A stretch of DNA of 64,000 bases, from NCBI GenBank assembly GCA_948472945.1, contig CAOKVX010000007.1, positions 1-64,000 on the forward strand. The letters run 5' to 3'. Each line of letters opens with the position of its first letter. Position 1 is the first letter of the stretch. The DNA comes from an uncultured Clostridia bacterium (GTDB lineage: Bacteria; Bacillota; Clostridia; Lachnospirales; Lachnospiraceae). This document shows positions 35,890 to 45,877 of the stretch, in pieces. Position numbers and translations under genes: made by a program. A model generated the notes under the pieces. It worked only from the letters and a program-made list of their open reading frames with translations, searched no databases and was not told the DNA's origin.

Positions 35890-36915
35890 TTAATCAGTTA
35901 TAAACATCGCGTCGCCAAATGAAAAAAAGCGGTACTCCTCCGATACGGCGGTTTCATACGCCCTCATTATATTTTTCCTGCCTGCGAGCGCCGACACCAG
36001 CATTAAAAGTGTGGATTCCGGCAGGTGAAAATTAGTTATAAGAGCGTCCATTGTCTTAAACTTATAACCCGGATATATAAATATATCAGTATTTCCTTCG
36101 CCAGGCACCAGCATCCCGTTATCATCAGCGCATGATTCAACCGTACGGCAGCTTGTAGTTCCGACACATATCACCCTTCCGCCGTTTTCTTTCGCACTAT
36201 TTATTATATGCGCCGCCTCGTCCGTAACACTATAAAATTCATTATGCATATGGTGCTTTGCGACATCGTCCACCTTAACGGGCCTGAATGTTCCGAGTCC
36301 CACATGCAGGGTTACCTCCGCGATTTCCACACCCAGCTCTTTAACTTTACCCAGAAGCTCATCTGTGAAATGCAGTCCGGCAGTCGGAGCCGCAGCCGAG
36401 CCTTCATATTTTGCATATACGGTCTGGTATCTGTTTTTGTCCTCAAGCTTCTCGGTAATATACGGCGGTAGCGGCATCTCTCCGAGCGCGTCAAGTACCT
36501 CCTCAAAAATACCGGTATATTCAAATTTTACAATTCTGTTGCCCTCGTCCGTTACATCCTCGATAACCGCGCTAAGCCTGCCGTCCCCAAACGTGACCGC
36601 GGCGCCGGCACGAAGCTTTTTCCCGGGTCTTACAATAGTCTCCCACACGTTACCATCCAAACGCTTAAGTAAAAGTATCTCAGCCTCTCCCCCGCCCGAA
36701 CGCCGGCCTATAAGCCTTGCAGGTATTACCTTGGTATTATTGAGTACAAGACAATCCCCTTTTCTAAGGTAGTCGGTAACCCGGTCAAAAACAGAATGAC
36801 TAATCTGTCCAGTTATTTTATTTAATATCATAAGCCTTGAGTCAGACCTCTTTAGCAGTGGATTCTGTGCAATCAGCCTTTCCGGCAGTTCATAGTAAAA
36901 ATCACTTGTCTTCAT
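35890..36915 (-). CDS. queA: tRNA preQ1(34) S-adenosylmethionine ribosyltransferase-isomerase
   Basis: QueA transfers the ribosyl part of SAM to preQ1 in tRNA to form epoxyqueuosine. Family blocks seen are [16 protein letters not shown] at the N-terminus, [26 protein letters not shown] and [16 protein letters not shown] near the end. The frame is open to 36993, but GGAGG before ATG 36915 gives the standard start [12 protein letters not shown] and 341 aa. No tgt, queG or preQ1 riboswitch is adjacent. It leads the queA-lipid kinase pair and is divergent from ppx. Confidence 0.95.
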   Translation of the reverse strand: MKTSDFYYELPERLIAQNPLLKRSDSRLMILNKITGQISHSVFDRVTDYLRKGDCLVLNNTKVIPARLIGRRSGGGEAEILLLKRLDGNVWETIVRPGKKLRAGAAVTFGDGRLSAVIEDVTDEGNRIVKFEYTGIFEEVLDALGEMPLPPYITEKLEDKNRYQTVYAKYEGSAAAPTAGLHFTDELLGKVKELGVEIAEVTLHVGLGTFRPVKVDDVAKHHMHNEFYSVTDEAAHIINSAKENGGRVICVGTTSCRTVESCADDNGMLVPGEGNTDIFIYPGYKFKTMDALITNFHLPESTLLMLVSALAGRKNIMRAYETAVSEEYRFFSFGDAMFITD

Positions 36916-37015
36916 TTTTATCCTCCGGTTTTTATTAATATTACCATTATTTTTCCTATGCATTCTAAATATAACATATGTAAGCATAAACACACAATAT
37001 ATATCAAATTAAAGC

Positions 37016-37075
37016 GCACAGTTTCGTCAAATTTTACTGTGCCGAGGCCGACCGCTTTTAAGGCTGCTGCCAAAG
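37016..37075. repeat. Hairpin and possible decayed copy of the structured element core
   Basis: GCACAGT (37016-37022) pairs with ACTGTGC (37036-37042). Downstream, CTTTTAAGGCTGCTGCCAAAG (about 37055-37075) resembles the core of the 45.9-kb element but without its A-rich loop. It lies between queA and ppx. Membership in the family is tentative. Confidence 0.3.
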
Positions 37076-37097
37076 GGTATAAAAGTTCGTGAATATC

Positions 37098-37126
37098 TTG
37101 TTTTTTTTCTTAAAATATTATAAAAT
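37098..37126 (+). promoter_or_regulatory. SigA-type promoter of ppx-ppk
   Basis: TTGTTT (37098-37103), a 17-bp T/A-rich spacer and TAAAAT (37121-37126) precede ppx by 44 nt. Confidence 0.5.
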
Positions 37127-37169
37127 AATATTATAGTGGTTACAATATAATCCGAGTGGAGGAATGAGT

Positions 37170-38714
37170 ATGGCAGTCACAACATTTGCAGCTATAGACG
37201 TAGGCTCAAATGAAATATGCATAAAGGTATTTGAGTTTGCCAAAAAGAATCAAATTCGTATTCTTACACATGTGCGCCATATCATGGAGCTCGGAAGTGA
37301 TACCTATGCCAACGGTTACATTTCCGCACACATGATAGATGAACTGTGTGACGTCCTTAAAGGATTTACGATGATAATGAAAGATTATGGAGTCAAGGCG
37401 TACAAAGCTTATTGTACAAGCTCTATCAGGGAGGCAACAAACAGACATTTCCTTCTTGACCGGGTGCGTGTCCGAACAGGAATCGACGTGACAATACTCA
37501 GCAACTCCGAACAGCGTTTCCTTCTGCTTCAGGCGCTCGCGCTAAACGAGCCTGATTTTAATTCCGTTATAAAAAACGGTTCAATCATAGTCGAGGTCGG
37601 CTCCGGAAGTTCACAGGCGACATGTTTTTCTGACGGAAAACTTATCAATTCACAAAATCTGCGTCTCGGTTCAATTAGAATTAATGAAATATTGAGAGAC
37701 CCCGAGAGGACTGCGGACAGCTACACGGACCTCCTAAAAGAATATATCGCAGCCGACATTTATACATCCTACAGAAAATATTTTAATAAATATAACATAA
37801 AAAACATTCTTGCAGTCGGCGAGGGTCTGCGCTCACTAAGACAATACATCAATTACTGTTACCCTGAGAGGGATACGCTCACGGCAAAGGAAATGAACCG
37901 TGTCTACGACTCACTTTTTAGTCTCTCAATATCCGAGCTGGCCGGAATCGTTGAAAACTCCGAGGAGCAGGCAAAGCTTATTCTTCCGACCGCTATGATA
38001 TATGAGCAGATTATGAATATTAACAACGCTGAAAAAATAATTTTTAATATGACAGACTTGTGCGACGGTATCGCATACGAGTATGCCGCGTCAAACAACC
38101 GAATCACGCCCGCAAGGAATTTCGAAAGAGATATACTTTCAGCCTGCCGGACAATTGCCGAAAAATACTTATCGAACAGCGACCATACTTCATACGTAGA
38201 GAAGATTGCATTAAAAATTTTTGACGGAATAGACAGTATAAGCGGCCTTGGCAGCCGGGACAAACTGCTTCTTCAGGCGGCTGTTAAGATGCATGACATA
38301 GGAACATTTGTCAATTTCAACAATATCGAAAAGAACTCCTCTGATATTATACTCTCATCAGAGATAATCGGTCTTTCCGACAAAGAAAAGCACATTATTG
38401 CAGGCGTTGTAAAATACCGCACGGACAGCTTTCCGCCGCTAAGCGATATGGAGAACACAGAGACCGAGGAAGACTATATAAAGATTGCAAAGCTTACGGC
38501 AATCTACAGGCTTGCAAATGCATTAGACGCGAGCAAACGCCAGAAGCTATCGCACGTAAAGGTTAATTACCACAACGATATGCTTGCAATTACCGCTGAA
38601 TCTTTCATGGACCTCTCGCTTGAAACAACATTTTTTGAGGAGGAGGCTTCCTTTTTCAAACTAACATACGGTATAGTACCTACGCTGAAGCAAAGGAGGA
38701 TTGCCCATGTATAA
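37170..38714 (+). CDS. ppx: Ppx/GppA family exopolyphosphatase with C-terminal HD-like domain
   Basis: This 514-aa protein of the ASKHA fold releases phosphate from polyphosphate ends or hydrolyses pppGpp. The phosphate loops are AAIDVGSNEICIKV at the start and IVEVGSGSSQATCF near residue 140. The C-terminal third has KMHDIGTFVNF, an HD-type segment as in long Ppx proteins. GGAGGA at 37158-37163 favours ATG 37170 over ATG 37164. The last 8 nt overlap the ppk start, so polyphosphate degradation and synthesis genes are coupled. Whether it prefers polyphosphate or pppGpp cannot be told. Confidence 0.88.
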   Translation: MAVTTFAAIDVGSNEICIKVFEFAKKNQIRILTHVRHIMELGSDTYANGYISAHMIDELCDVLKGFTMIMKDYGVKAYKAYCTSSIREATNRHFLLDRVRVRTGIDVTILSNSEQRFLLLQALALNEPDFNSVIKNGSIIVEVGSGSSQATCFSDGKLINSQNLRLGSIRINEILRDPERTADSYTDLLKEYIAADIYTSYRKYFNKYNIKNILAVGEGLRSLRQYINYCYPERDTLTAKEMNRVYDSLFSLSISELAGIVENSEEQAKLILPTAMIYEQIMNINNAEKIIFNMTDLCDGIAYEYAASNNRITPARNFERDILSACRTIAEKYLSNSDHTSYVEKIALKIFDGIDSISGLGSRDKLLLQAAVKMHDIGTFVNFNNIEKNSSDIILSSEIIGLSDKEKHIIAGVVKYRTDSFPPLSDMENTETEEDYIKIAKLTAIYRLANALDASKRQKLSHVKVNYHNDMLAITAESFMDLSLETTFFEEEASFFKLTYGIVPTLKQRRIAHV

Positions 38715-40842
38715 AAACAATTTCAAAAACCATGAATATTATGATAACAGGGAACTTAGCTGGATAGAATTTAACAAGAGGGTCCTCAGCGAGGCATGCG
38801 ACAATTCATTACCGCTTCTTGAGCGTCTGAAGTTTTTAAGCATCACCTCATCAAACCTCGACGAGTTTGTAATGATAAGAATTGCATCTCTGAAAGATAT
38901 GGTTCACGCAGGTTATAAAAAAACAGACATATCAGGCATGACAGCCGAGGAACAGCTTGAAAAGATTACGGCGGAATGCCATAATCTTGTAGACAGACAG
39001 TACGAGCTGTTCAACGAATCGTTTATTCCGATGCTTAAAGAAAAAAAAATAGAACTGATAACTTCGCACGAGCATCTTACGGCTGAACAAAACGAGTTTA
39101 TTGACCGATATTTTATACAGGACGTATATCCTGTGCTGACGCCTATGGCTGTTGATTCATCTCGCCCGTTTCCGCTTATACGGAACAAGTCACTCAATAT
39201 CGCAGCGCTCCTGCACAACGATAAGACTGAGGAAGAGTATGAATTTGCTACGGTTCAGGTCCCTTCCGTCCTGCCAAGACTGATACGTATTCCCTCCGAA
39301 AACAAAAAAAATGCGTCTTTCATGATGCTTGAACAGATTATAGAAAAAAATATAAACAAACTGTTTCACAACTATGATGTTATATGCGCGCATCCGTACC
39401 GCGTAATGCGCAATGCAGATTTGACAATCGAAGAGGATGAAGCCGCGGACCTTCTAACTGAAATTGAAAAACAGGTTAAAAAAAGGCAGTGGGGCGAGGC
39501 CATAAAGCTTGAGGTTGAGGCGGACGTTGACAAAAAGCTGCTGAAATATTTAAAAAAGAATCTCAATATACACGACAATGACATTTTTCATATCAACGGA
39601 CCGCTCGACCTGACTTTTCTCATGAAAATGTACGGTCTGGAGGGACATGACGAACTGCGCAACAAGCCTTTTAAACCGCAGCCGGTGACTGAACTTCAAC
39701 CGGAGCGCAATTTATTCTCGCAGATAAGGGAAAAGGATATATTATTATTCCACCCATACCAGACATTCGACCCGGTCGTGGATTTTGTCAGGCAGGCCGC
39801 AAAAGACCCTAACGTGCTTGCAATAAAACAGACGCTGTACCGCGTAAGCAGCAACTCCCCGATTATTTCATCACTTGCGCTTGCGGCCGAAAACGGAAAA
39901 CAGGTTTCGGTGCTGGTTGAATTAAAGGCAAGGTTTGACGAGGAAAACAATATAGTTTGGGCCAGAAAGCTTGAACAGGCCGGATGCCATGTAATATACG
40001 GGCTTGTGGGTCTTAAGACGCACAGCAAAATAACGCTTGTTGTCCGCCGTGAAGAGGACGGAATAAGAAGATACGTTCATCTTGGAACAGGCAACTATAA
40101 CGATTCAACCGCAAAACTATACACTGATACCGGTCTTTTCACATCCTCAAGACCTTTTGGCGAAGATGCAACCGCGGTATTCAATATGCTTTCAGGCTAC
40201 TCTGAACCCCTTGCCTGGAACAAGCTGGCTGTTGCTCCGCTATGGCTGCGTGGAAAGTTCATGGAGTGTATCGCACGCGAGACCGCTCACGCAAAGGATG
40301 GCGGAGAGGCAAGAATCATAGCTAAGATGAATTCGCTCTGCGACGCCAAAATTATAGCCGCACTTTATGAGGCATCCTGCGCAGGCGTTAAAATAGATTT
40401 GATTATACGCGGAATATGCTGTCTCAAGGTAGGCATAAAGGGTGTGAGCGAGAACATAACCGTCCGCTCAATTGTCGGCAATTACCTTGAACACGCAAGA
40501 ATATTTTACTTCTACAATCAGGGACATGAGGATATATTTATGGGAAGCGCCGACTGGATGCCGAGAAACCTTGACAAGCGCGTGGAAATTCTTTTTCCTG
40601 TCGAACAGCCCGACCTGAAAGAAAAGGTAAAACATATTCTTGATATCCAGCTGCGTGATAATGTTAAAACCAGGCTCAAAAAAACCGACGGTTCTTACGA
40701 GTTTTTGAGAAACTCCGAGGAAGCTATAAATTCACAGGAATATTTCTGTCAAGAAGCTATTGAAAATGTAAAACGGATAAAAAAAGAAAAAAGCCGGCAA
40801 AGAACCTTTGAGCCGATGACTAATCTGGAAGGAGGTGAATGA
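38707..40842 (+). CDS. ppk1: Polyphosphate kinase 1
   Basis: This 711-aa enzyme builds inorganic polyphosphate from ATP. Motifs include NRELSWIEFNKRVL at the N-terminus, the autophosphorylated His in GLKTHSKITLVVRR (H439) and a second conserved His in RYVHLGTGNYND. The length is normal for PPK1 (about 690-720). AAGGAGGA at 38692-38700 precedes ATG 38707. The gene overlaps ppx by 8 nt and is followed directly by a yjfB-like gene, forming one operon. Confidence 0.95.
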   Translation: MYKNNFKNHEYYDNRELSWIEFNKRVLSEACDNSLPLLERLKFLSITSSNLDEFVMIRIASLKDMVHAGYKKTDISGMTAEEQLEKITAECHNLVDRQYELFNESFIPMLKEKKIELITSHEHLTAEQNEFIDRYFIQDVYPVLTPMAVDSSRPFPLIRNKSLNIAALLHNDKTEEEYEFATVQVPSVLPRLIRIPSENKKNASFMMLEQIIEKNINKLFHNYDVICAHPYRVMRNADLTIEEDEAADLLTEIEKQVKKRQWGEAIKLEVEADVDKKLLKYLKKNLNIHDNDIFHINGPLDLTFLMKMYGLEGHDELRNKPFKPQPVTELQPERNLFSQIREKDILLFHPYQTFDPVVDFVRQAAKDPNVLAIKQTLYRVSSNSPIISSLALAAENGKQVSVLVELKARFDEENNIVWARKLEQAGCHVIYGLVGLKTHSKITLVVRREEDGIRRYVHLGTGNYNDSTAKLYTDTGLFTSSRPFGEDATAVFNMLSGYSEPLAWNKLAVAPLWLRGKFMECIARETAHAKDGGEARIIAKMNSLCDAKIIAALYEASCAGVKIDLIIRGICCLKVGIKGVSENITVRSIVGNYLEHARIFYFYNQGHEDIFMGSADWMPRNLDKRVEILFPVEQPDLKEKVKHILDIQLRDNVKTRLKKTDGSYEFLRNSEEAINSQEYFCQEAIENVKRIKKEKSRQRTFEPMTNLEGGE

Positions 40843-40843
40843 T

Positions 40844-41023
40844 ATGGATATTCCAAATATTTCGATTGATTCGTCGCAAAGCAGCCTTATGACGGCTGTT
40901 AATACAAAGCTTTTGAGCATGTCCCTCGACACGCTCAAACAAAACGGCGAACAGATGAACGAAATGCTTGAGGAAGCGGGAGCACAGGTTATGAACGCCA
41001 GCCATATTGATCTGCTGACATAA
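40844..41023 (+). CDS. YjfB family putative motility protein
   Basis: This 59-aa protein (MDIPNISIDSSQSSLMTAVN, continuing with LLSMSLDTLKQNGEQMNEML) matches the small YjfB_motility family of Bacillota by its opening, its MS.DT motif and length. Function is unknown; the family name comes from motility association. GGAGGTG at 40831-40837 sets ATG 40844, so it starts 1 nt after the ppk stop and is surely co-transcribed. Finding it in a polyphosphate operon is unusual to me. It converges with rnhA 7 nt away. Confidence 0.8.
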   Translation: MDIPNISIDSSQSSLMTAVNTKLLSMSLDTLKQNGEQMNEMLEEAGAQVMNASHIDLLT

Positions 41024-41030
41024 TTACCTG

Positions 41031-41708
41031 CTACAGTAGTGACAAAGCCGACTTCGCCAGCGAATCAGCTTCATCATTGTACTTATCGCCTGAGTGACCT
41101 GTCACCTTATGGAAAATGACAGTCAGCTCAGGCTTTACGCTTTCATAAAATTGCCTATAGGCTATAGTTCCCTCCTTGTTGGCTTTCCACTCTCCAAGCG
41201 GCCATTTTGCTATTCCCTCGTAATCATGATATATATGCAGCGCTGCGCATTTTCTTTCGAGCGCAAGTCTCATAGCGGCCTCTGCCCCTTTAATCTCACC
41301 GGCAACATTTCTCATTGAAACTAGATTCCCATCATCAAAAGCCTTACAGTCGCGAATCGTCTCTCCGTCCACAAACGCAATCATGCCGTAGGAAAACTCT
41401 TTGGTGGCGTTATTGTAGCTTCCGTCGACGTAAGCAATCATTTCACCCTGCCCCGGAGACGGCACATGTTCTACGCTATTTATTGATTCTCCGCTCTTTA
41501 ATAAATCCTCATTTTTGGTGGAAACTTCATTTTTTGCGCCGCTTTCTCCCTTTGATATGTAACCCATATACTCATATGCCTCGTCAAGTGATTTAAAACT
41601 CTTGTACGCCTGTCCCCTGTATCCTTCAACCTGTTCCCTGCACTCATCCCACGTCTCGTATATTCCCGTATTTCTTCCGGCCTTGACCGCATAAAATTTA
41701 TTCGCCAT
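41031..41708 (-). CDS. rnhA: Ribonuclease H with N-terminal viroplasmin (RNA/DNA hybrid-binding) domain
   Basis: Residues 1-50 (FYAVKAGRNTGIYETWDEC through SFKSLDEAYEYM) are a Caulimovirus viroplasmin-type hybrid-binding domain. Residues about 75-225 are RNase H type 1: IAYVDGSYN with the first Asp, GEIKGAEAA with Glu, HDYEGIAKW with Asp, and TGHSGDKYNDEAD with the last residues. It cuts RNA in RNA/DNA hybrids. A 25-residue Ser/Glu/Lys linker joins the domains. AGGAGGA precedes ATG 41708. It converges with the yjfB-like gene. Confidence 0.93.
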   Translation of the reverse strand: MANKFYAVKAGRNTGIYETWDECREQVEGYRGQAYKSFKSLDEAYEYMGYISKGESGAKNEVSTKNEDLLKSGESINSVEHVPSPGQGEMIAYVDGSYNNATKEFSYGMIAFVDGETIRDCKAFDDGNLVSMRNVAGEIKGAEAAMRLALERKCAALHIYHDYEGIAKWPLGEWKANKEGTIAYRQFYESVKPELTVIFHKVTGHSGDKYNDEADSLAKSALSLL

Positions 41709-41837
41709 AATTCCTCCTGCTACTTATATACTTACAGGTTTTAATTCCCGTTAATAATATTTTAATTATACCTATTTTTAATATTTTTCTTATATCTGTC
41801 TTCCTGTTTGAATATTTAACCGATTATCCCAGTCTGC

Positions 41838-44213
41838 TTATCTCTTTACTTTGACTTTCTTTGAATATTTACCGTATGTTTTAGCAGAGCTGCACTGCGC
41901 ATATGCCCTAATCTTATAATAATATGTTTTTTTGGCCGAAAACCTGTGATTATATTTCCATTTGGAAGTCACGGCAAGTTTTTTATAACCGCCCGTCTTT
42001 CTTTCCGAATAATATATCACATATTTTGATGCGCCACTCATTTTTTTCCACGAAATGCTGTTTTCGTATTTTGACTTATACATATCTTTGTCACACGATA
42101 ACCCTTTTACCCTGCCGAGACTGACTCCGTAAGCTGCGCCGCTGTAAGGGCTCTCTTTCCCGTCTCTGAAATATGCTTTAATTTTATAATAGTACTTCGT
42201 TCCCTTTTTTATTTTCTTATCTCTGTATGAAAGCCTGTCTGACGACTTAACAGATGCAATGCGCTTATACCCTTTACCCGGCTTCTTTGACCTGTAAATG
42301 TAATATCCGTCCGCACTCAGCAAATTATCCCATGATATATCTATATAAGAATCTGAAATCTTTATATTAGGCCTTGTCGGCGAAGTCAGCGCTGCAATAT
42401 TCATTTTCGCGGCGGTATCATTTTTTACTTCAGCCTCTTTTACATTAACCGTGAAAGTTCTGTTTACTGTTTTTTTACACACAATATCCTCTTTACCGCT
42501 CATTTTACCCGTTATCTCAAATGTCAGCGTGAAAGTATAAGATTTATTCATCGCCGTATCGAAAGTCAGGCTCACCGCCTCATTTTTATTAACGCCTCCG
42601 TCAAATCCAAAATTAAGTTTACTGCATGCGTCCATCTCCCCGATATTTATGTAGCCGCCGTCGACATGAATGCGGGCGTCAGCCGAACTCACTTTCACTC
42701 TGACGTCCTTTGCGCTGCTCCACGCATTGTCCACGACAAACCCGCAGTGTATTTCTTTTTTTCCTGCGCCGTCAATTGTATACTCATCCCTGAACACCGC
42801 ATTTCCCGAGACATCACCAGCATCCTTAAACTGAATATTTCCTATCTCTATATTTATTCCCGGCTCTGTTTCAAGCGCCTCCGCAATATTAAGAGATTTA
42901 TATCTGATTGTCCTGCCGTCCGCGGTATTTTTTACCGAGTATTGCGTACCGGCCTGAGTCAGCTGACTCACTACATATTTTAACGGTTCCCCAACAACTT
43001 TTTCATCAGCCGCCGCATACAAAATAGCCGCCGCCGCTGATACCATCGGCGCCGCCATAGATGTACCGCTCATATAAGCATATTTTTTCCCCGCCGCCGT
43101 CGATAATATGTCAAATCCCGGGGCTGACATCTCATATTCAATCATAGAATGCGGCTCCGAGTCATAGTTTGACCAGCTCGTTATATAACCGTCCTTATCC
43201 TCAGCCATCACCCCGATAACAAACGGATATGCCGCAGGGTACGCATCCTTTACATTTTCCGCTGTTCCCTCGGTATTTGAAAAAGATTCGTTTCCCGCTG
43301 CCGCCACAAGAATACAATCCTTTGACGCCTTTTCCATCAATGCACGTATAACCTCAGAATCCGCATATGTTCCAAATGACATGTTAATTACATCTGCGCC
43401 CATCCTGACCGAATAGTTAACAGCTTCAATTACATCCGACATCTTAAACATGCCATCGCTGTCACCGGCCCTGACCGCCATTATTCTGGCTCCGTATGCA
43501 ATCCCGCAGCCTCCTCCGTTATTCGCAGTCATGGCAATTGTACCTGCAACATGGGTTCCGTGACCGTATACATCGCTGTCTGACGGGTCTCCCGTACCAT
43601 TTATGACGTCAGCCCCATATATATCGTCAACTATGCCGTTGCCGTCGTCATCATATCCCTGAATCCCATAGTACTCTTTCTCATTAATCCACATATTGTG
43701 TTTTATATCAGGGTGCGTATAGTTCACCCCCGTGTCGATGACAGCGACAACAACACCTTTGCCCGGCTCATTTTCAAGCATACCCCATGCTTTTTTTGCA
43801 CCCGTCTTGTCAATATACCACTGGTCTTTCATATATGTGTCAATGCTTCCGTCTGGAACAGCATCCGCCTGAAACCCACAGTCAGCCTCCACAACACCAA
43901 AATCGCCGTCTCCCTTAAGTGTTTCGATTACATCAATCCGGGAATACATAGCGCTGTGAACAGCCTGTGCACTGTAATAAATCTTTCCACTACCCCCGCT
44001 TTCATCTTCAAACAGCTCTTTTACACTGTTAAATTCACAAATATCAGAATACCTTGACAGGATTTCATATACGTCCTTATAGCTTTCAACCGAGAAAAGT
44101 ATATCTGTACGTAAAGTTTCCCGACCGTCGCGCCCTACATTAAGAGGCAGCAAAACCGCCGCGGCAAGACTAAATAATATATATGTTAAAGATAGTAATT
44201 TCCCCCGCTTCAT
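41838..44213 (-). CDS. Secreted subtilisin-like (S8) serine protease with fibronectin III-like domains
   Basis: The 791-aa protein has a signal peptide (to about residue 28) and a propeptide-like stretch to about 125. The S8 catalytic domain follows with Asp in VVAVIDTGVNYTHPD, His in GHGTHVAGTIA and Ser in SGTSMAAPMVSAA. Residues about 470-600 are beta-rich with no named family that I recognise. The C-terminus has two fibronectin III-like repeats (ISWDNLLSADGYYIYR and ISWKKMSGASKYVIYYS), common in Lachnospiraceae surface proteins. It acts outside the cell; the target is unknown. GGAAGGTG precedes ATG 44213. Confidence 0.9.
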   Translation of the reverse strand: MKRGKLLSLTYILFSLAAAVLLPLNVGRDGRETLRTDILFSVESYKDVYEILSRYSDICEFNSVKELFEDESGGSGKIYYSAQAVHSAMYSRIDVIETLKGDGDFGVVEADCGFQADAVPDGSIDTYMKDQWYIDKTGAKKAWGMLENEPGKGVVVAVIDTGVNYTHPDIKHNMWINEKEYYGIQGYDDDGNGIVDDIYGADVINGTGDPSDSDVYGHGTHVAGTIAMTANNGGGCGIAYGARIMAVRAGDSDGMFKMSDVIEAVNYSVRMGADVINMSFGTYADSEVIRALMEKASKDCILVAAAGNESFSNTEGTAENVKDAYPAAYPFVIGVMAEDKDGYITSWSNYDSEPHSMIEYEMSAPGFDILSTAAGKKYAYMSGTSMAAPMVSAAAAILYAAADEKVVGEPLKYVVSQLTQAGTQYSVKNTADGRTIRYKSLNIAEALETEPGINIEIGNIQFKDAGDVSGNAVFRDEYTIDGAGKKEIHCGFVVDNAWSSAKDVRVKVSSADARIHVDGGYINIGEMDACSKLNFGFDGGVNKNEAVSLTFDTAMNKSYTFTLTFEITGKMSGKEDIVCKKTVNRTFTVNVKEAEVKNDTAAKMNIAALTSPTRPNIKISDSYIDISWDNLLSADGYYIYRSKKPGKGYKRIASVKSSDRLSYRDKKIKKGTKYYYKIKAYFRDGKESPYSGAAYGVSLGRVKGLSCDKDMYKSKYENSISWKKMSGASKYVIYYSERKTGGYKKLAVTSKWKYNHRFSAKKTYYYKIRAYAQCSSAKTYGKYSKKVKVKR

Positions 44214-44262
44214 TAGTTACACCTTCCATCCTCCGAACTACAAAATATTAACATTGTTAATT

Positions 44263-45693
44263 CTATTCCAATGATGGGTCACAATTAAGTATATCGCACA
44301 GCAAATTTATTGACTCACGAATCATACCGGATTTTATTCCCGAATAGTTGAGAATTATAATATGTTCATTCCGGATGCTGTAATTATAAGAATAATCACT
44401 GAGGCATGTTATTCTTATTCCTTTTGACAAAGCCCTTTTTTTCAGCTCCTCATCTTTCATTCCGGTTTCTACCTCAAGCAGAAAATGCAGACCGGCATGT
44501 TCCTCATGAATCCTGCATTTTCCGTTCAGCCCGCTTTCTCTTATGGCCTCCAAAATCTCGTCCCTCCTGTTTCTGTAGTACACCCTCATCCTGTTTATGT
44601 GCCGTTCAAAATATCCGGCAGACATAAAAGACGCGAGCACATACTGCTCAAGATTGGGGACGGTACATGACATATAGCCAAGCTTTTTTTCAAATATCTG
44701 CATAAGGCTTTCAGGAAGCACCATATAGCTTATACGAAACGACGGCGCAAGTGTCTTTGAGAAAGTGTTCATATAGATTACGCGACCATTCAAATCGCTC
44801 TCAAACATTGTGCGTATTGGTCTTCCCTGAAGCCTGAATTCACAGTCGTAATCATCCTCTATAATATACCTTCCATTCTGGCAAAACGCCCAGTTAATGA
44901 ACTCTAACCTTCTCTGAATAGGCATTACAATTCCCGACGGAAAATGATGTGACGGCGTCAAATGGACAACATTAGCCCCTGTCTCATTCAGCCTGTCAAT
45001 TATCATTCCCTGCTTGTCAATAGGAACATGATAACACCTCACCCTGTTACCCTCAAGTATTTTTGATACCTTTGAATATCCCGGGTCTTCCATAGCATAT
45101 ACCTTGTCATAACCCAGAAGCTGAATAAGTATTCCGTACAGATATTCAGTTCCGGAACCTATTACAATACAATCCTCATTGACCTTTAAGCCCCTGAACT
45201 TATACAAATAATCCGCTATCGCCCTCCTCAGCTCAACAACTCCGTTGACAGGCGCCGCCATCAGAAGCTCATCCCTTGCCTCAGACAGAATATTTCTCGT
45301 AATCCTCGACCACTGTGAAAAGGGAAATTTGTCTGTGTTGACAGCATTACTGGCAAAATCGACATTTACAGTCGGCTTATCGACTACTTCCGCATCATCC
45401 CGATTTTCACAATCGCGTTGCGCGGCGCACTTTTCATAAACATGAAAATCTTTTATGTCGGCTGCAAAATATCCTTTCTTCTCAACAGAATATATAAAGC
45501 CTTCAGCCAGCAGCTGCAAATAAGCGTTCTCAATTGTGATAACGCTCACCCCAAGATTTTTTGACAGTGTTCTCTTTGACGGCAGCTTCTCCCCAGATCT
45601 GATATTACCTGCAAGTATATCTTTCTTTATACAAGTGTAAATATAGTCGTAAAGACTCATACTGCCTCTCTTGTCCAGCGGGTATGTAAGCAT
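44263..45693 (-). CDS. MocR/PdxR-type GntR regulator with aminotransferase-like domain
   Basis: Residues 1-75 are a GntR winged helix (SGEKLPSKRTLSKNLGVSV, then YLQLLAEGFIYSVEKKGYF). Residues about 115-475 are a fold-type I aminotransferase-like domain binding PLP, with YIIEDDYDCEFR and the Schiff-base lysine in TFSKTLAPSFRISY. MocR members of the PdxR kind sense PLP and control B6 genes. The divergent neighbour is pyridoxal/pyridoxamine kinase, which fits that role. AAAGGAG precedes ATG 45693. Direct GGTTATAAT boxes lie over its promoter, suggesting autoregulation. Confidence 0.88.
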   Translation of the reverse strand: MLTYPLDKRGSMSLYDYIYTCIKKDILAGNIRSGEKLPSKRTLSKNLGVSVITIENAYLQLLAEGFIYSVEKKGYFAADIKDFHVYEKCAAQRDCENRDDAEVVDKPTVNVDFASNAVNTDKFPFSQWSRITRNILSEARDELLMAAPVNGVVELRRAIADYLYKFRGLKVNEDCIVIGSGTEYLYGILIQLLGYDKVYAMEDPGYSKVSKILEGNRVRCYHVPIDKQGMIIDRLNETGANVVHLTPSHHFPSGIVMPIQRRLEFINWAFCQNGRYIIEDDYDCEFRLQGRPIRTMFESDLNGRVIYMNTFSKTLAPSFRISYMVLPESLMQIFEKKLGYMSCTVPNLEQYVLASFMSAGYFERHINRMRVYYRNRRDEILEAIRESGLNGKCRIHEEHAGLHFLLEVETGMKDEELKKRALSKGIRITCLSDYSYNYSIRNEHIIILNYSGIKSGMIRESINLLCDILNCDPSLE

Positions 45694-45744
45694 AAAATCC
45701 GTCTCCTTTCCGTTTCGGCCGCACCAATCTGATATTATAAGTTT

Positions 45745-45788
45745 TATATAAAATGGTTATAATATTAAGTCCAGCATGGGATTATAAT
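45745..45788 (-). promoter_or_regulatory. pdxR-like promoter with direct GGTTATAAT operator boxes
   Basis: Minus-strand TGGACT (45773-45768), 17 bp, TATATA (45750-45745) form a candidate promoter. GGTTATAAT (45755-45763) and GGATTATAAT (45779-45788) lie as direct repeats across the spacer and -35, 24-25 bp apart, as expected for a MocR dimer. Further boxes occur at 45856-45864, 45893-45901 and inverted at 45997-46005. Confidence 0.5.
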
Positions 45789-45877
45789 AGCATATGTGAT
45801 TTATAATCACAAGGTTATTTATATTATATACAATAGCGATACCGCACATATAATCGGTTATAATTTACATAGCGGCA

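Noticed and set aside
36915..36993. N-terminal extension of QueA to 36993
   Set aside because: GGAGG directly before ATG 36915 and the family-typical start [12 protein letters not shown] make the shorter form the right one.
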